From the NCBI RefSeq assembly GCF_003568665.1, contig NZ_QXMH01000001.1:1860001-1924000 (forward strand): a DNA stretch of 64,000 nt. The letters run 5' to 3'. The position numbers and the translations under genes were made by a program. The DNA is from Chitinophaga alhagiae (GTDB taxonomy: Bacteria; Bacteroidota; Bacteroidia; Chitinophagales; Chitinophagaceae). Under the pieces are notes generated by a model. The model saw only the letters and a program-made list of their open reading frames with translations, searched no databases and had not been told where the DNA came from. Shown here piece by piece: positions 33,992 through 42,883 of this stretch (position 1 is its first letter; each line of letters begins with the position of its first letter).

Positions 33992-34957
33992 ATGAGAAAG
34001 AAAACAGTGGCTTTGTTGCTCGGAGGGTTTGTGACCGGCTCCGTGTATGCCCAGACCAGTGAACCCTTTGAAGCCTACGAGCAAAAGATACAGGGTACGG
34101 ATGTGACCATAAAAATGGTACCTGTTCAGGGAGGGGAATTTATGTTAGGCAGCCCCGCCGGCGAAAAAGGCCGCAAAGCGGACGAAGGCCCGCAGAAGAA
34201 AGTAAAGATAGACCCCTTCTGGATGGGCGCTTACGAAGTAACGTTTGACCAATACGACTTATACGCAGACAAGGATAAAGACCAGGCGCCCCTGCCGGAT
34301 GGCATGACCAGGCCCAGCCCCCCGTATATAGACCTTACACTGGGCATGGGCAAAAGCGGCGGCTACCCGGCCAACAGCATGAGCCAGTACGGCGCGCTGA
34401 TGTATTGCAAGTGGCTGTACGCCAAAACAGGCGTTTTTTACCGCCTGCCTACGGAAGCGGAGTGGGAATACGCCTGCCGCGCCGGCTCCAAAACTGCTTA
34501 CCCCTTCGGTAACGATGCGGCCCAGCTGAAAGCCTATGCCTGGACGGCGGAGAACAGCGATGCCGTTTACCATAAAGTGGGAGAGCTGAAGCCCAATGCC
34601 TGGGGTTTGTATGATATGCTGGGAAATGTGGCGGAATGGACGCTTGACCAGTATGATGAAAAGGCCTATGCCAGTGCGGCGGCCGCCAACCCCTGGAACA
34701 AGCCTACCGGTACCACCCCCCGTACGGTAAAAGGCGGCCACTATGAAGATGCGGCGGCAGACGCCCGCAGCGCTGCCCGCCTGGAGTCTGACCCGATCTG
34801 GAATGACAGGGACCCGCAGATCCCCAAAAGCAAGTGGTGGAACGCAGACGCGCCTTTTGTGGGTTTCCGGCTGGTACGCCCCTTAAAACAGCCCACCAAG
34901 GCAGAGGCGGAGCAGTTTTTTGCGGAGGTAGTGGATAAATTTGTAGGGGCCCGGTAA
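33992..34957 (+). CDS. SUMF1/FGE-fold protein without the catalytic cysteines
   Basis: The 321-residue secreted protein has a signal peptide ending VYAQT. It carries the formylglycine-generating-enzyme fold: MVPVQGGEFMLGSPAGEKGRKADEGPQKKVKIDPFWMGAYEVTFDQY, YRLPTEAEWEYACRAGS and NAWGLYDMLGNVAEW. The usual C-terminal RGGSW segment is replaced by VKGGHYEDAAADARSAAR, and the copper-binding Cys pair of true FGE is absent. Sulfatase activation is therefore unlikely, and no sulfatase lies in the window. It lies 96 bp upstream of a Gfo/Idh/MocA gene on the same strand, probably in one operon. Confidence 0.85.
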   Translation: MRKKTVALLLGGFVTGSVYAQTSEPFEAYEQKIQGTDVTIKMVPVQGGEFMLGSPAGEKGRKADEGPQKKVKIDPFWMGAYEVTFDQYDLYADKDKDQAPLPDGMTRPSPPYIDLTLGMGKSGGYPANSMSQYGALMYCKWLYAKTGVFYRLPTEAEWEYACRAGSKTAYPFGNDAAQLKAYAWTAENSDAVYHKVGELKPNAWGLYDMLGNVAEWTLDQYDEKAYASAAAANPWNKPTGTTPRTVKGGHYEDAAADARSAARLESDPIWNDRDPQIPKSKWWNADAPFVGFRLVRPLKQPTKAEAEQFFAEVVDKFVGAR

Positions 34958-34998
34958 AAGCAACCGGCGGGTGTTTTGATCATTACTAGTATATTCAG

Positions 34999-35020
34999 TT
35001 ATATCACCTATTATATCACC
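34999..35020 (+). promoter_or_regulatory. Short direct repeat before the first Gfo/Idh/MocA gene
   Basis: TTATATCACC occurs twice, 12 bp apart, starting at 34999 and 35011, and ends about 33 bp before the ATG at 35054. One helical turn plus two bases separates the copies, so it could be a regulator-binding site. Chance in AT-rich DNA is also possible. Confidence 0.25.
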
Positions 35021-35053
35021 AGGGAACCCAAGCTCCCGGTAAAATACCCATCA

Positions 35054-36391
35054 ATGGAAAACGAAAAATCACAATCATTCCACGGGCAAAGTCGCAGAGA
35101 CTTTGTGAAACAATCCTCCGTACTGGCGGGCGGCCTGCTGGCAGCACCTATCTTGTCTCAAGCCAATTATTTTTCCGGGGCGCCGGGTGTTATTAAAATA
35201 GCCGTGATAGGATGCGGCGGCCGCGGGACCGGCGCTACGGTGCAGGCACTGAAAACGAAAGAAAATGTTCAGCTGGTAGCTATGGCAGACGCCTTCCGCG
35301 ATAACCTGGACAAAAGTTTTGAAAACATTACGTCAGAAATGAAAGACAAACCGGAGCGTGTAAATGTTCCGGAGTCTAACAAATTCACCGGTTTTGATGC
35401 CTACAAGCAGGCCATTGCGCTGGCAGACGTGGTGATCCTGGCCACGCCTCCGGGTTTCCGCCCTATTCACTTTGAAGAAGCGGTAAACAAAGGCAAGCAC
35501 ATTTTTATGGAGAAACCGGTTGCTACAGACCCTGCCGGGGTGGCCAAAGTGCTGGCCGCGGCAGAAGTGGCAAAGGCTAAAAAGCTCAACGTGGTGGTGG
35601 GCCTGCAGCGCCACTATCAAACCTCTTACCGCGAGCTGTACAAACGCTTCAAAGGCGGCATGATCGGAGACATCACTTCTATACAGGTATGGTGGAACCA
35701 GGGCGCCCTCTGGGTACGCCCGCGCAAGCCCGAATACACCGAAATGGAGTACCAGATGCGCAACTGGTATTACTTTAACTGGCTTTGCGGTGACCACATC
35801 GTAGAACAGCATATCCACAATATTGACGTGGGCAACTGGTTCATGGGAGAAACGCCGGTTACCGCCGTTGGTATGGGCGGCCGCGCTATCCGCACCGGCC
35901 CCGAGGCCGGGGAGATCTACGATCACCACTACGTAGAATACCGCTACCAGAACGGCGTGGCCATGAACGCGCAGTGCCGCCACTGGAAAGACTCCGTAAG
36001 CCGTGTAGACGAAGAGATCGTAGGCACCAAGGGCCGGATCATCTGTGATAAGGGCCTCATCCTGGACCATAAAGGGAAAACCCTGTACGCATTTGACAAA
36101 AAGCAGCAGAACCGCCCCTACCAGGCAGAGCACGATGAGCTGTTTGCCGCCGTGGCCAAAGGCGAGTTCAAGTTCCAGGATGCCCAACGCGGTGTGCAAG
36201 CCACGCTTTCCGCTATCATCGGGCGTATGGCCACTTATTCCGGCCAATCTATCGGGTACGAAAAAGCACTGGCTTCCGGCATTAACCTGCAGCCTGCAAA
36301 ATATGCATTTGACGCACCGCCGCCGGTGCTGCCCGATGCCAACGGCAACTACGCTTATGCCAAACCCGGCATCACCAAGTATTTCAGCTAA
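35054..36391 (+). CDS. Exported Gfo/Idh/MocA-family oxidoreductase (first)
   Basis: From ATG 35054 the product has 445 residues with a Tat-type signal (SRRDFVKQSSVLAGGLLAAP). The Rossmann fold follows: IKIAVIGCGGRGTGATVQAL, DVVILATPPGFRP, and the catalytic Lys of HIFMEKPVATDPAG. The C-terminal domain has GMIGDITSIQVWWNQGALWVRPRKP and WYYFNWLCGDHIVEQHIHNIDVGNWFMG with the conserved HNID. These segments place it in the Bacteroidota Tat-exported branch acting on sugars or glycosides with a tightly bound NAD(P). Residue similarity to the second copy at 41210 is clear in layout but not close. Confidence 0.9.
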   Translation: MENEKSQSFHGQSRRDFVKQSSVLAGGLLAAPILSQANYFSGAPGVIKIAVIGCGGRGTGATVQALKTKENVQLVAMADAFRDNLDKSFENITSEMKDKPERVNVPESNKFTGFDAYKQAIALADVVILATPPGFRPIHFEEAVNKGKHIFMEKPVATDPAGVAKVLAAAEVAKAKKLNVVVGLQRHYQTSYRELYKRFKGGMIGDITSIQVWWNQGALWVRPRKPEYTEMEYQMRNWYYFNWLCGDHIVEQHIHNIDVGNWFMGETPVTAVGMGGRAIRTGPEAGEIYDHHYVEYRYQNGVAMNAQCRHWKDSVSRVDEEIVGTKGRIICDKGLILDHKGKTLYAFDKKQQNRPYQAEHDELFAAVAKGEFKFQDAQRGVQATLSAIIGRMATYSGQSIGYEKALASGINLQPAKYAFDAPPPVLPDANGNYAYAKPGITKYFS

Positions 36392-36415
36392 TACGCAAAT
36401 AATTGCAGCATATCA

Positions 36416-36445
36416 GGGGCGCTCCGCTAACGGAGCGCCCCTTTG
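36416..36445 (+). terminator. Terminator after the first Gfo/Idh/MocA gene
   Basis: Perfect 11-bp stem GGGGCGCTCCG/CGGAGCGCCCC with a CTAA loop, then TTT, 25 bp past the stop. Confidence 0.85.
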
Positions 36446-36507
36446 TATATGTCTACTATGCAGCGGGGCCGCCCGCTTCTTTTCTCTAAAAACAGTATCT
36501 TTCTGCT

Positions 36508-37815
36508 ATGAGATCATGTTTATGCTCCCTGGCTGCCCTGTTGCTTTGCATGGCCGCCGCCGCCCAACCCAAGGCCATCCGCCAGTGGGCCAACCAATAC
36601 GTTCTCAACGTAAAAGGCCTCCACAATGCGCACACCGGCATTTGTATACTGGACCCGGCAACGGGCAAATACTGGCTGCAATACCAGGCAGACAAGTTTT
36701 TTATGCCGGCCTCCAACACCAAAATATTCACCCTCTACACCGGCCTGCAATTGTTGGGAGATTCCCTGCCCGGCATGCGGTACGCCGAGAACGACACTGC
36801 GGTTTATATACAGGGAACGGCAGACCCTTCCTTCCTCCACCCTGATTTCACGCACCAGCCCGTAATGGATTTTCTGGCAGCCACAGACAAACGGATATGG
36901 TACCAGCCCGCCGTGATCAAGAACAAACGGTTTGGCCCCGGTTGGGCCTGGAGTGATTATGCAGACTACTACCAGCCTGAGCTGAACGAATGGCCCATGT
37001 ATGGCAACGTTACCCGTATTGATATAAAGGGCCGTGAGTACAGCATTACACCGGCTTACTTTGCCAGGTCCGCCAGCCTGCAGTTCCTGCCAGACAGGTC
37101 TGAAGATGAAGTGCTGGCAGACCGGGACGAGCGCGAGAACCATTTCACCCTCTACATGCGGCCCAGCGATGCCACCGCCCGCAATTTTGAGGTGCCTTTC
37201 ATTACCGGCAGCCGGGAGCAGTTGCTGCTGCGTTTGTCTGACACGCTGCACAAGCCCGTAGGCCTGCTGCAAGGCCCTATGACGGCCGGCCGGCTGATGC
37301 AAAGCATTCCGGCAGACACGCTGTTTCAACCCATGATGCACCGCAGCGATAATTTCTTTGCAGAACAGATCCTGATGATGTGTTCCGCCCGGAAATGGGA
37401 CACCATAGACACCCGGAAAGTAATACGGTATATGCTGGACAGCAGCCTCAAAGACCTACCAACCGCGCCCAGCTGGGTAGACGGGTCAGGGCTTTCCCGC
37501 TACAACCTGTTTACCCCGCAGGATTTTGTGAGCGTGTTGCAGAAGCTCTATAAAACGTACCCCAAGGAGCGCCTGTACCCGCTGTTCCCCACCGGCGGAA
37601 AGGGTACGCTGCGCAACTATTACCAGCAGCTGCCGGGCAGGCTGTACGCCAAAACCGGCACCCTGAGCGGTTGTGTGGCATTGAGCGGCTACCTGGTTAC
37701 CCGTTCGGGGAAAACGTTAATTTTCAGCGTGCTGGTCAATAATCACGATACAACATCTACGGTGGTAAGAAGGGCCGTGGAGAAGTTTCTGGTGCGCGTG
37801 GCAAACGGGAGCTGA
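36508..37815 (+). CDS. dacB: D-alanyl-D-alanine carboxypeptidase/endopeptidase (PBP4, S13 family)
   Basis: The 435-residue secreted protein has a signal peptide ending MAAAAQ. The three serine peptidase motifs of S13 are in order: SxxK at S69-x2-K72 (MPASNTKIFTL), SxN in HRSDNFFAEQI, and KTG in YAKTGTLSGCVALSGYL. The long insertion between SxxK and SxN is typical of PBP4. It trims D-Ala or cleaves crosslinks in peptidoglycan in the periplasm. It stands alone between terminators, with a TATCTTTC -7-like element about 10 bp before the start. Confidence 0.93.
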   Translation: MRSCLCSLAALLLCMAAAAQPKAIRQWANQYVLNVKGLHNAHTGICILDPATGKYWLQYQADKFFMPASNTKIFTLYTGLQLLGDSLPGMRYAENDTAVYIQGTADPSFLHPDFTHQPVMDFLAATDKRIWYQPAVIKNKRFGPGWAWSDYADYYQPELNEWPMYGNVTRIDIKGREYSITPAYFARSASLQFLPDRSEDEVLADRDERENHFTLYMRPSDATARNFEVPFITGSREQLLLRLSDTLHKPVGLLQGPMTAGRLMQSIPADTLFQPMMHRSDNFFAEQILMMCSARKWDTIDTRKVIRYMLDSSLKDLPTAPSWVDGSGLSRYNLFTPQDFVSVLQKLYKTYPKERLYPLFPTGGKGTLRNYYQQLPGRLYAKTGTLSGCVALSGYLVTRSGKTLIFSVLVNNHDTTSTVVRRAVEKFLVRVANGS

Positions 37816-37825
37816 TCAAACGCAA

Positions 37826-37866
37826 TAAAAAAGGGGCTGGACACGTGTAATGTCCAGCCCCTTTTG
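37826..37866. terminator. Bidirectional terminator between dacB and the S46 peptidase gene
   Basis: AAGGGGCTGGAC/GTCCAGCCCCTT stem of 12 bp with a nine-base loop, flanked by A-runs on the left and TTTT on the right. It can serve both convergent genes. Confidence 0.88.
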
Positions 37867-37885
37867 CTTTACAGCGGCAGTATGT

Positions 37886-40027
37886 TTACTTCACAATTTT
37901 CAGCTCGTTAATGATATGTTTGGCGCCGCCCAGCTTGTCAATACACCATAACACGTAACGCACGTCTACACAAATGGTACGGTTGAGGTTCTTATCAAAC
38001 TGGAGCTTGTGGCTCAATGCCTCATAGTTGCCGTCAAAAGCCAGCCCGATCAGTTCCCCGTTGCCGTTGATAACGGGAGAGCCGGAGTTGCCGCCGGTAA
38101 TATCGTTGGAGGTGATGAAGCCCACTACCAGGTCTTTCCGTTTAGCGTCCGCATATTGCCCGAAGTCTTTCTTTTTGATAAGGTCTACATAGCCGGGGGG
38201 GAGATCAAATTCATAGTCTCCCGGCACGTATTTTTCCAGCACGCCGGTGGCCGTGGTCACATAGTCATATGCCACCGCATCTCGCGGACTGTAAGATTTC
38301 ACCTGGCCATAGGAAAGGCGCATGGTGAAGTTGGCATCCGGGTAGCGGAACTGGCTGGGGCTGCGCTGCATTTCGCCTTTCAGGTAGAGGCGGCCCAGCT
38401 CGTTGTTCTCAGCGGTAAACTGTGTATAGAGCGGCAGGTATTTGCCTACATAATTCTTTACGAAGGCGGAGGAATAGGCGTAGGCCGGGTCATCCTGCAG
38501 CACTGTAGCATCAGGGTTGGAGATGAAGGCTTGCCATTTGGCATCATTAAAGATCATGGTATTGGCAAATACAGCGGCCGCCCAGGTCCGGTAGGTCTTT
38601 TCGTCCTGCAGGTCGCCATAAGACTTCAGACCTTCGTAGAAAGCAACCGGGTGCTGGTCTTTCGGAATGTCTGTATAATACATCATGGCGGTGGTGGCCA
38701 TTATTTTCTGGTCACTGGGCTTGTTCTCATCTTTCAGGAAGTTGGCGCGCGCGGCATCAGCGGCGGCGGCGGCGGCTTTTACATCGCCTTTTTTCAGGAT
38801 GGCGTTCTCCAGCGCGCCCAGCGAAGAAGCAAAGGCGGCCAGCGGAGAGCCTAATACGCCTTCCATAAGGTACATGCGCACTTTGGCGTAAGGAGACCAG
38901 GCTTTGTATATCTTCTCGTATTGGGGGAATACGTTCTCAAACTCAGGTTTGCCGGCTGCCCATTTTTTAAAGGCCGCCTCTTGTTGCTGTTTGTCTTCAT
39001 ACACATGGTATTTCAGCAATTGTTTGCTTTCCCCGTCAAAGAATTTCCAGTAGTTGGCAATGCCCGCGTAAGAAGGCGCCAGCTGCAGTTTAACAGCGGG
39101 GTCTTTTTTCATTTCCTCAAACATGTATTTGAGGCGAATGTCGCGCAGGTTAACAAGGGAAGGGTTTTCCACGTCAATTTTCAGCTTTACGCCGAGAGAG
39201 GTTTCGTAGCGGTTGGTACCACCCGGGTAACCGAAGATCATGGCATAATCATTTTCCTTCACCCCCTTGATGGAAACAGGCAGGAAGTATTTGGGTTTGA
39301 GGGGAATGTTGCCTGCCGCATATGCTGCGGGTTTGCCGTCCTGACCGGTGTACACGCGGAACACGGAAAAGTCTCCGGTATGGCGGGGCCATTCCCAGTT
39401 ATCCGTATCGCCGCCAAACTTGCCCACGCTTTCCGGCGGGGTGCCTACCAGGCGGATGTCTTTATACCGCTCGTACACGAACATGAGGTACTGGTTGCCT
39501 TTGAACATGGCGTTTATACGGGCTTCATAACCGGTGCCTGCCGTAGCGGCGCTGATAATTTCCGCGGAGGCCGCCTGCAGTTTGGCATTCCGGTCTGTAG
39601 CGGTGGCGTCTTTAAGCGCCGCTTCCACCTTTTCGGTCACATCTTCCACTCTTACCAGGAATTGTACAGAGAGGCCTTTGGCGGGTATTTCCTGCGCCCT
39701 GCTCTGGGCGTAGAACCCGTCTTTGAGGTAATTATGCTCCATGCTGCTGGCGGCGGCAATAGCGCCATAGCCGCAGTGGTGGTTGGTGAAAATAAGCCCC
39801 TGGTTGCTCACAATTTCCCCGGTGCAGCCGCCGCCGAAAATAATGATGGCGTCTTTCATGGAGGATTTGTTGATGCTGTAAAGCTGTTCCTTGGAGAGCT
39901 TCAGCCCTTTCTTCACCATGTCTGCATACACTTGCTGGCCGAGCAGGTAAGGCATCCACATGCCTTCGTCCGCCCTTACCAGCTTTACAGACAGTAAAAG
40001 CAGCAGCAGGAATAAATTTTTCTTCAT
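37886..40027 (-). CDS. S46-family dipeptidyl-peptidase, DPP7-type specificity predicted
   Basis: The full-length 713-residue exported serine peptidase opens MKKNLFLLLLLLSVKLVRADEG. The trypsin-like triad can be traced: His in TNHHCGYGAI (83-84), Asp in GGDTDNWEWPRHTGDFS, and Ser648 in ITGGNSGSPV. The specificity position 18 residues after the Ser is Gly666 (GLAFDGNYE). In DPP11 the matching residue is Arg, which selects Asp/Glu, so Gly points to DPP7-like removal of dipeptides with a hydrophobic penultimate residue. Products would suit the POT transporter at 42884. Single-gene unit. Confidence 0.92.
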   Translation of the reverse strand: MKKNLFLLLLLLSVKLVRADEGMWMPYLLGQQVYADMVKKGLKLSKEQLYSINKSSMKDAIIIFGGGCTGEIVSNQGLIFTNHHCGYGAIAAASSMEHNYLKDGFYAQSRAQEIPAKGLSVQFLVRVEDVTEKVEAALKDATATDRNAKLQAASAEIISAATAGTGYEARINAMFKGNQYLMFVYERYKDIRLVGTPPESVGKFGGDTDNWEWPRHTGDFSVFRVYTGQDGKPAAYAAGNIPLKPKYFLPVSIKGVKENDYAMIFGYPGGTNRYETSLGVKLKIDVENPSLVNLRDIRLKYMFEEMKKDPAVKLQLAPSYAGIANYWKFFDGESKQLLKYHVYEDKQQQEAAFKKWAAGKPEFENVFPQYEKIYKAWSPYAKVRMYLMEGVLGSPLAAFASSLGALENAILKKGDVKAAAAAADAARANFLKDENKPSDQKIMATTAMMYYTDIPKDQHPVAFYEGLKSYGDLQDEKTYRTWAAAVFANTMIFNDAKWQAFISNPDATVLQDDPAYAYSSAFVKNYVGKYLPLYTQFTAENNELGRLYLKGEMQRSPSQFRYPDANFTMRLSYGQVKSYSPRDAVAYDYVTTATGVLEKYVPGDYEFDLPPGYVDLIKKKDFGQYADAKRKDLVVGFITSNDITGGNSGSPVINGNGELIGLAFDGNYEALSHKLQFDKNLNRTICVDVRYVLWCIDKLGGAKHIINELKIVK

Positions 40028-40053
40028 ATGATTAGCAGGTTTTTAAAGAGGCC

Positions 40054-40061
40054 CAAACCTA
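40054..40061 (-). promoter_or_regulatory. Bacteroidota -7 element for the S46 peptidase gene
   Basis: On the minus strand TAGGTTTG matches TAnnTTTG exactly, 26 bp before the start at 40027. No clear TTG is found at the -33 distance. Confidence 0.4.
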
Positions 40062-40185
40062 GCGATTTTTTTGATATCGGCCCTGCCACCCATGAATTTG
40101 GGGCTATACAGAACAATTATTCTTTATATGGCGTTAAAATGGCTTAAGAATTGCATAATTATTCATACACCTTAAAACCAATACT

Positions 40186-40656
40186 ATGAAGCAATTAGTT
40201 TTTACCACCCTGGCGGCGGCCGCTTTGCTGGCCTGGGGTTGCCAGGGTACCAGTAAGCCTGCCGGGGGAGATACGGCTGCTGTAGCCGCCCAAACCAGCG
40301 CGGAGCCCGCCTGGACACTGGAGGGCACCAAGTGGAAACTGAAGGAGTTCCCTTCCAGCCCCATGGAAATACCGCCCGGAGACAGGGAAATTTATATGCA
40401 GTTTACAGACAGCGCTTCCCAGGTAAGCGGGTTCCTTGGCTGTAACGGTTTTGGGGGCAAATACCTGGCCACGCCCGGCGGGGACCTGCAGATCACCAAT
40501 GTAATATCCACCCAGATGGCCTGTGAGCGGCTGAACATTGAAAACGCCTTTGGCAAGGCCATGGAGGCAACCAACAAATACACCATTGAAAAGGACCTGC
40601 TGCGCCTGCAAAAGGGAGACTCCATACTGGCCACCTTTACCGCCGCCCAGCCCTGA
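40186..40656 (+). CDS. META-domain (HslJ-like) lipoprotein
   Basis: The 156-residue protein has a lipoprotein signal (LLAWGC, Cys about 19) followed by a Gly/Thr/Ala-rich linker. The META domain starts at TLEGTKWKLKEFPSSPMEIP and has SQVSGFLGCNGFGGKYLA, the conserved CNxxxGxY-like core, then NVISTQMACERLNIENAFGKAM and a final LLRLQKGDSILATF. META proteins are cell-envelope associated and of uncertain biochemical role; HslJ is linked to novobiocin and heat response. It precedes another small lipoprotein gene by 35 bp on the same strand, likely cotranscribed. Confidence 0.85.
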   Translation: MKQLVFTTLAAAALLAWGCQGTSKPAGGDTAAVAAQTSAEPAWTLEGTKWKLKEFPSSPMEIPPGDREIYMQFTDSASQVSGFLGCNGFGGKYLATPGGDLQITNVISTQMACERLNIENAFGKAMEATNKYTIEKDLLRLQKGDSILATFTAAQP

Positions 40657-40691
40657 TAATATTTATTGTCTAACTACTAAAACCGGAACTT

Positions 40692-41132
40692 ATGTATAAG
40701 TATTTATTCCTGGCCGGCGCCGCTTTGATGATGGCCTGCCAGGGCAGCAACACCCAGACTACTACGGATACCGCCACAGAAAAGATCACCGAAGGGGTAG
40801 ACCAGGTGAAGGAAGGCATGGAAATGAAAGCCGATACGGCCGGCGCTTACCTGAAAGAACAGAAAGACAAGGCGGCCGCCAGCATTGAAGCCAAAATGAA
40901 GGAGCTGGACAACAAAATGGAGGAGCTGAAAAAGGACGGCAGCAAAAAGAGTGAACAGGCCCGCAAAGACCTGCAGGAGGTGCGGGATGATCTGGCTAAA
41001 AAGCTGGACGATGTAAAGAACAGCACGGCGGAAGCCTGGGATAAAACGAAAGAAGGCGTAGATAAATCCCTTAAAAAAGCCGATGAAGAATGGCAGGAAT
41101 TTAAACGGGACTTCAAGGAATTGTTCCGCTAG
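40692..41132 (+). CDS. Helical coiled-coil lipoprotein
   Basis: The 146-residue protein has a lipobox (LMMACQG, Cys about 16) and is then almost entirely charged helix. Repeating Lys/Glu/Ala segments include KEQKDKAAASIEAKMKELDN and KSEQARKDLQEVRDDLAKKL. An 11-residue-like periodicity (EAWDKTKEGVDKSLKKADEE) recalls apolipoprotein or LEA-type amphipathic helices. The function is unknown; a structural or stress role at the outer membrane is possible. It follows the META-domain lipoprotein and is followed by a bidirectional terminator. Confidence 0.75.
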   Translation: MYKYLFLAGAALMMACQGSNTQTTTDTATEKITEGVDQVKEGMEMKADTAGAYLKEQKDKAAASIEAKMKELDNKMEELKKDGSKKSEQARKDLQEVRDDLAKKLDDVKNSTAEAWDKTKEGVDKSLKKADEEWQEFKRDFKELFR

Positions 41133-41156
41133 AACGCGGAGCGTTAATAATAGAAG

Positions 41157-41188
41157 AGGGCTGACCATTAATGGCCAGCCCTTTCATT
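41157..41188. terminator. Bidirectional terminator between the coiled-coil lipoprotein and the second Gfo/Idh/MocA gene
   Basis: AGGGCTG-A-CCA pairs with TGG-C-CAGCCCT around a TTAA loop, with one internal mismatch, followed by TTTCATTTT. Confidence 0.7.
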
Positions 41189-41209
41189 TTAAACCAAAAA
41201 TATCTGCCG

Positions 41210-42661
41210 TTATTTGCCAAGCGCCCAGCCGTTGCGGTAGGTACGTTTAACAAACTGGTTAGCTTCGTCAAAGTTGGTGATCTTCATATTTGCACCGTCC
41301 CACAGCAGCTGGATGGCGCGGCCGGGATAGTTGAACCCTTTACCATCTGCCTTGGGCGTACGCAGGTCATAGCTGCGGATGGCAAGGTTACCCATGAGCA
41401 CGGTTTCCGTGAGCGGACCGGCAATATCGAACGGAGCGCTCAGCTCTTTTTTGCCATACCCGGCAATACATGCGTTCACCCATTGTACATAGTGGCCTTC
41501 GGGCACGCGTGCAATGGTTTTAGGCACGTTCGCATCCTTGGTGCGGGAAGTAGGCAGCAGCTGGGGGTACATGCCATAGGTACCGCACATCATTTTGCCT
41601 TTGGAGCCTATAAAGAGCGCGCCGTTGCTGCCATCGGGATCTCCCATCCTTTCGTTGGGGCCCAGCTCTTCAGGGCGGGCAGGCTGAATGCCGCCGTCCA
41701 TCCAGTGCATCTTGATGTCTCCGCCGCTTTTGTTCTTGAAGTTCAGGATCACGTGGGAAGAGGGGGGGCAGCTATCCGGGAAATAACCGCGCTGGAACTC
41801 GTCTACGTATACGCTGCCCACGCTGCATTCCGCAGAGGTGGGGTAGCCCAGGCCGAGTACGCGGAACGGCGGTTCTACAATGTGACAGCCCATGTCTCCC
41901 AGGGCGCCGGTACCGTAATCCCACCAGCCGCGCCAGTTAAAGGGCACCAGCTTGTTTACATAATCCTTTTGCGGAGCAGTGCCCAGCCAGAGGTCCCAGT
42001 CAAGGTCTTTTGGCACTTCCGCTTTCTGCGCGGGCCAGGCAATACCCTGCGGCCAAACGGGGCGGTTGGTCCAGCAGTAAACGGTATGAACGTCTCCGAT
42101 GAGGCCGGCGTTATACCATTCCATGAGCTGGCGCACACCATCGCCGGAGGCGCCCTGGTTGCCCATTTGGGTCACTACCTTGTATTTTTTGGCCGCTTCG
42201 GTGAGCATACGCGCTTCATAAATATCGTGCGTGAGCGGTTTCTGAACATATACGTGCTTGCCAAGCTGCATGGCGGCCATGGCCTGTACAGCGTGGTTAT
42301 GGTCCGGTGTGGATACGGACACGGCGTCAATGTTCTTGTGCTCTTTGTCCAGCATTTCACGGTAGTCTTTATAAAACTTGGCTTTCGGGAATCGCTTCAC
42401 CGAATTGGCGGCACGGCTGTCGTGCACGTCACACAATACAACAATATCTGCCGGGCCTTTGGCGAACTCCCTGATATCGCTTTCCCCTTTACCTCCAACA
42501 CCTATACCTGCTACTCTTAACTTGTCGCTGGGCGCTATATGGCCCTTACCCCCTAAAACGTGACGTGGAACGATCATAAAACCGGCAGCTGCAGTAGCCC
42601 CTGTGGTTAGAAATGATCTACGAGAAATCTGGTTTCCTTTGTTATTGTTTTCCTGAACCAT
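41210..42661 (-). CDS. Exported Gfo/Idh/MocA-family oxidoreductase (second)
   Basis: The 483-residue protein has a twin-arginine signal (SRRSFLTTGATAAAGFMI). The Rossmann domain reads LRVAGIGVGGKGESDIREFA and DIVVLCDVHDSRA, with the catalytic Lys in HVYVQKPLTHDIYEARML. The substrate domain has NQGASGDGVRQLMEWYNAGLIGDVHTVYCWTNRPVWPQG, and WGTG-like WDYGTGALGDMGCHIVEPPFRVLGLGYP. This marks the Bacteroidota/Planctomycete Tat-exported subfamily acting on sugars or glycosides. The C-terminal segment PARPEELGPNERMGDPDGSNGALFIGSKGKMMCGTYG is also typical. Single-gene unit divergent from the POT gene. Confidence 0.92.
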   Translation of the reverse strand: MVQENNNKGNQISRRSFLTTGATAAAGFMIVPRHVLGGKGHIAPSDKLRVAGIGVGGKGESDIREFAKGPADIVVLCDVHDSRAANSVKRFPKAKFYKDYREMLDKEHKNIDAVSVSTPDHNHAVQAMAAMQLGKHVYVQKPLTHDIYEARMLTEAAKKYKVVTQMGNQGASGDGVRQLMEWYNAGLIGDVHTVYCWTNRPVWPQGIAWPAQKAEVPKDLDWDLWLGTAPQKDYVNKLVPFNWRGWWDYGTGALGDMGCHIVEPPFRVLGLGYPTSAECSVGSVYVDEFQRGYFPDSCPPSSHVILNFKNKSGGDIKMHWMDGGIQPARPEELGPNERMGDPDGSNGALFIGSKGKMMCGTYGMYPQLLPTSRTKDANVPKTIARVPEGHYVQWVNACIAGYGKKELSAPFDIAGPLTETVLMGNLAIRSYDLRTPKADGKGFNYPGRAIQLLWDGANMKITNFDEANQFVKRTYRNGWALGK

Positions 42662-42800
42662 GATTTGATAAATTTTCGTTCAATATAATAGAAAAATATT
42701 TGCCGTTTGTAATAATCTCTATAAACGGCGCCAGTGCTAAATCGATTTTAGGCCTGTCTCAAAAGGAACCTCCTGCTGGTGAGGCATACAAGTTAGGGAT

Positions 42801-42829
42801 TTGACCGGGTTAAGCCATTATTAAATTTG
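42801..42829 (+). promoter_or_regulatory. Bacteroidota promoter for the POT transporter
   Basis: TTG at 42801-42803, an 18-base spacer and TAAATTTG at 42822-42829 match the primary-sigma consensus TTG/TAnnTTTG at both elements. It lies 54 bp before the ATG at 42884. Confidence 0.65.
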
Positions 42830-42883
42830 GGGGCATTGCTGTTTTGTTGTTATTTTTAGCGGCACCAAACAAACAGTTACAAC

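Noticed and set aside
41171..42520. 449-codon open frame antisense to the second Gfo/Idh/MocA gene
   Set aside because: The sense gene has a full Rossmann domain and Tat signal; the antisense translation is shadow-like.
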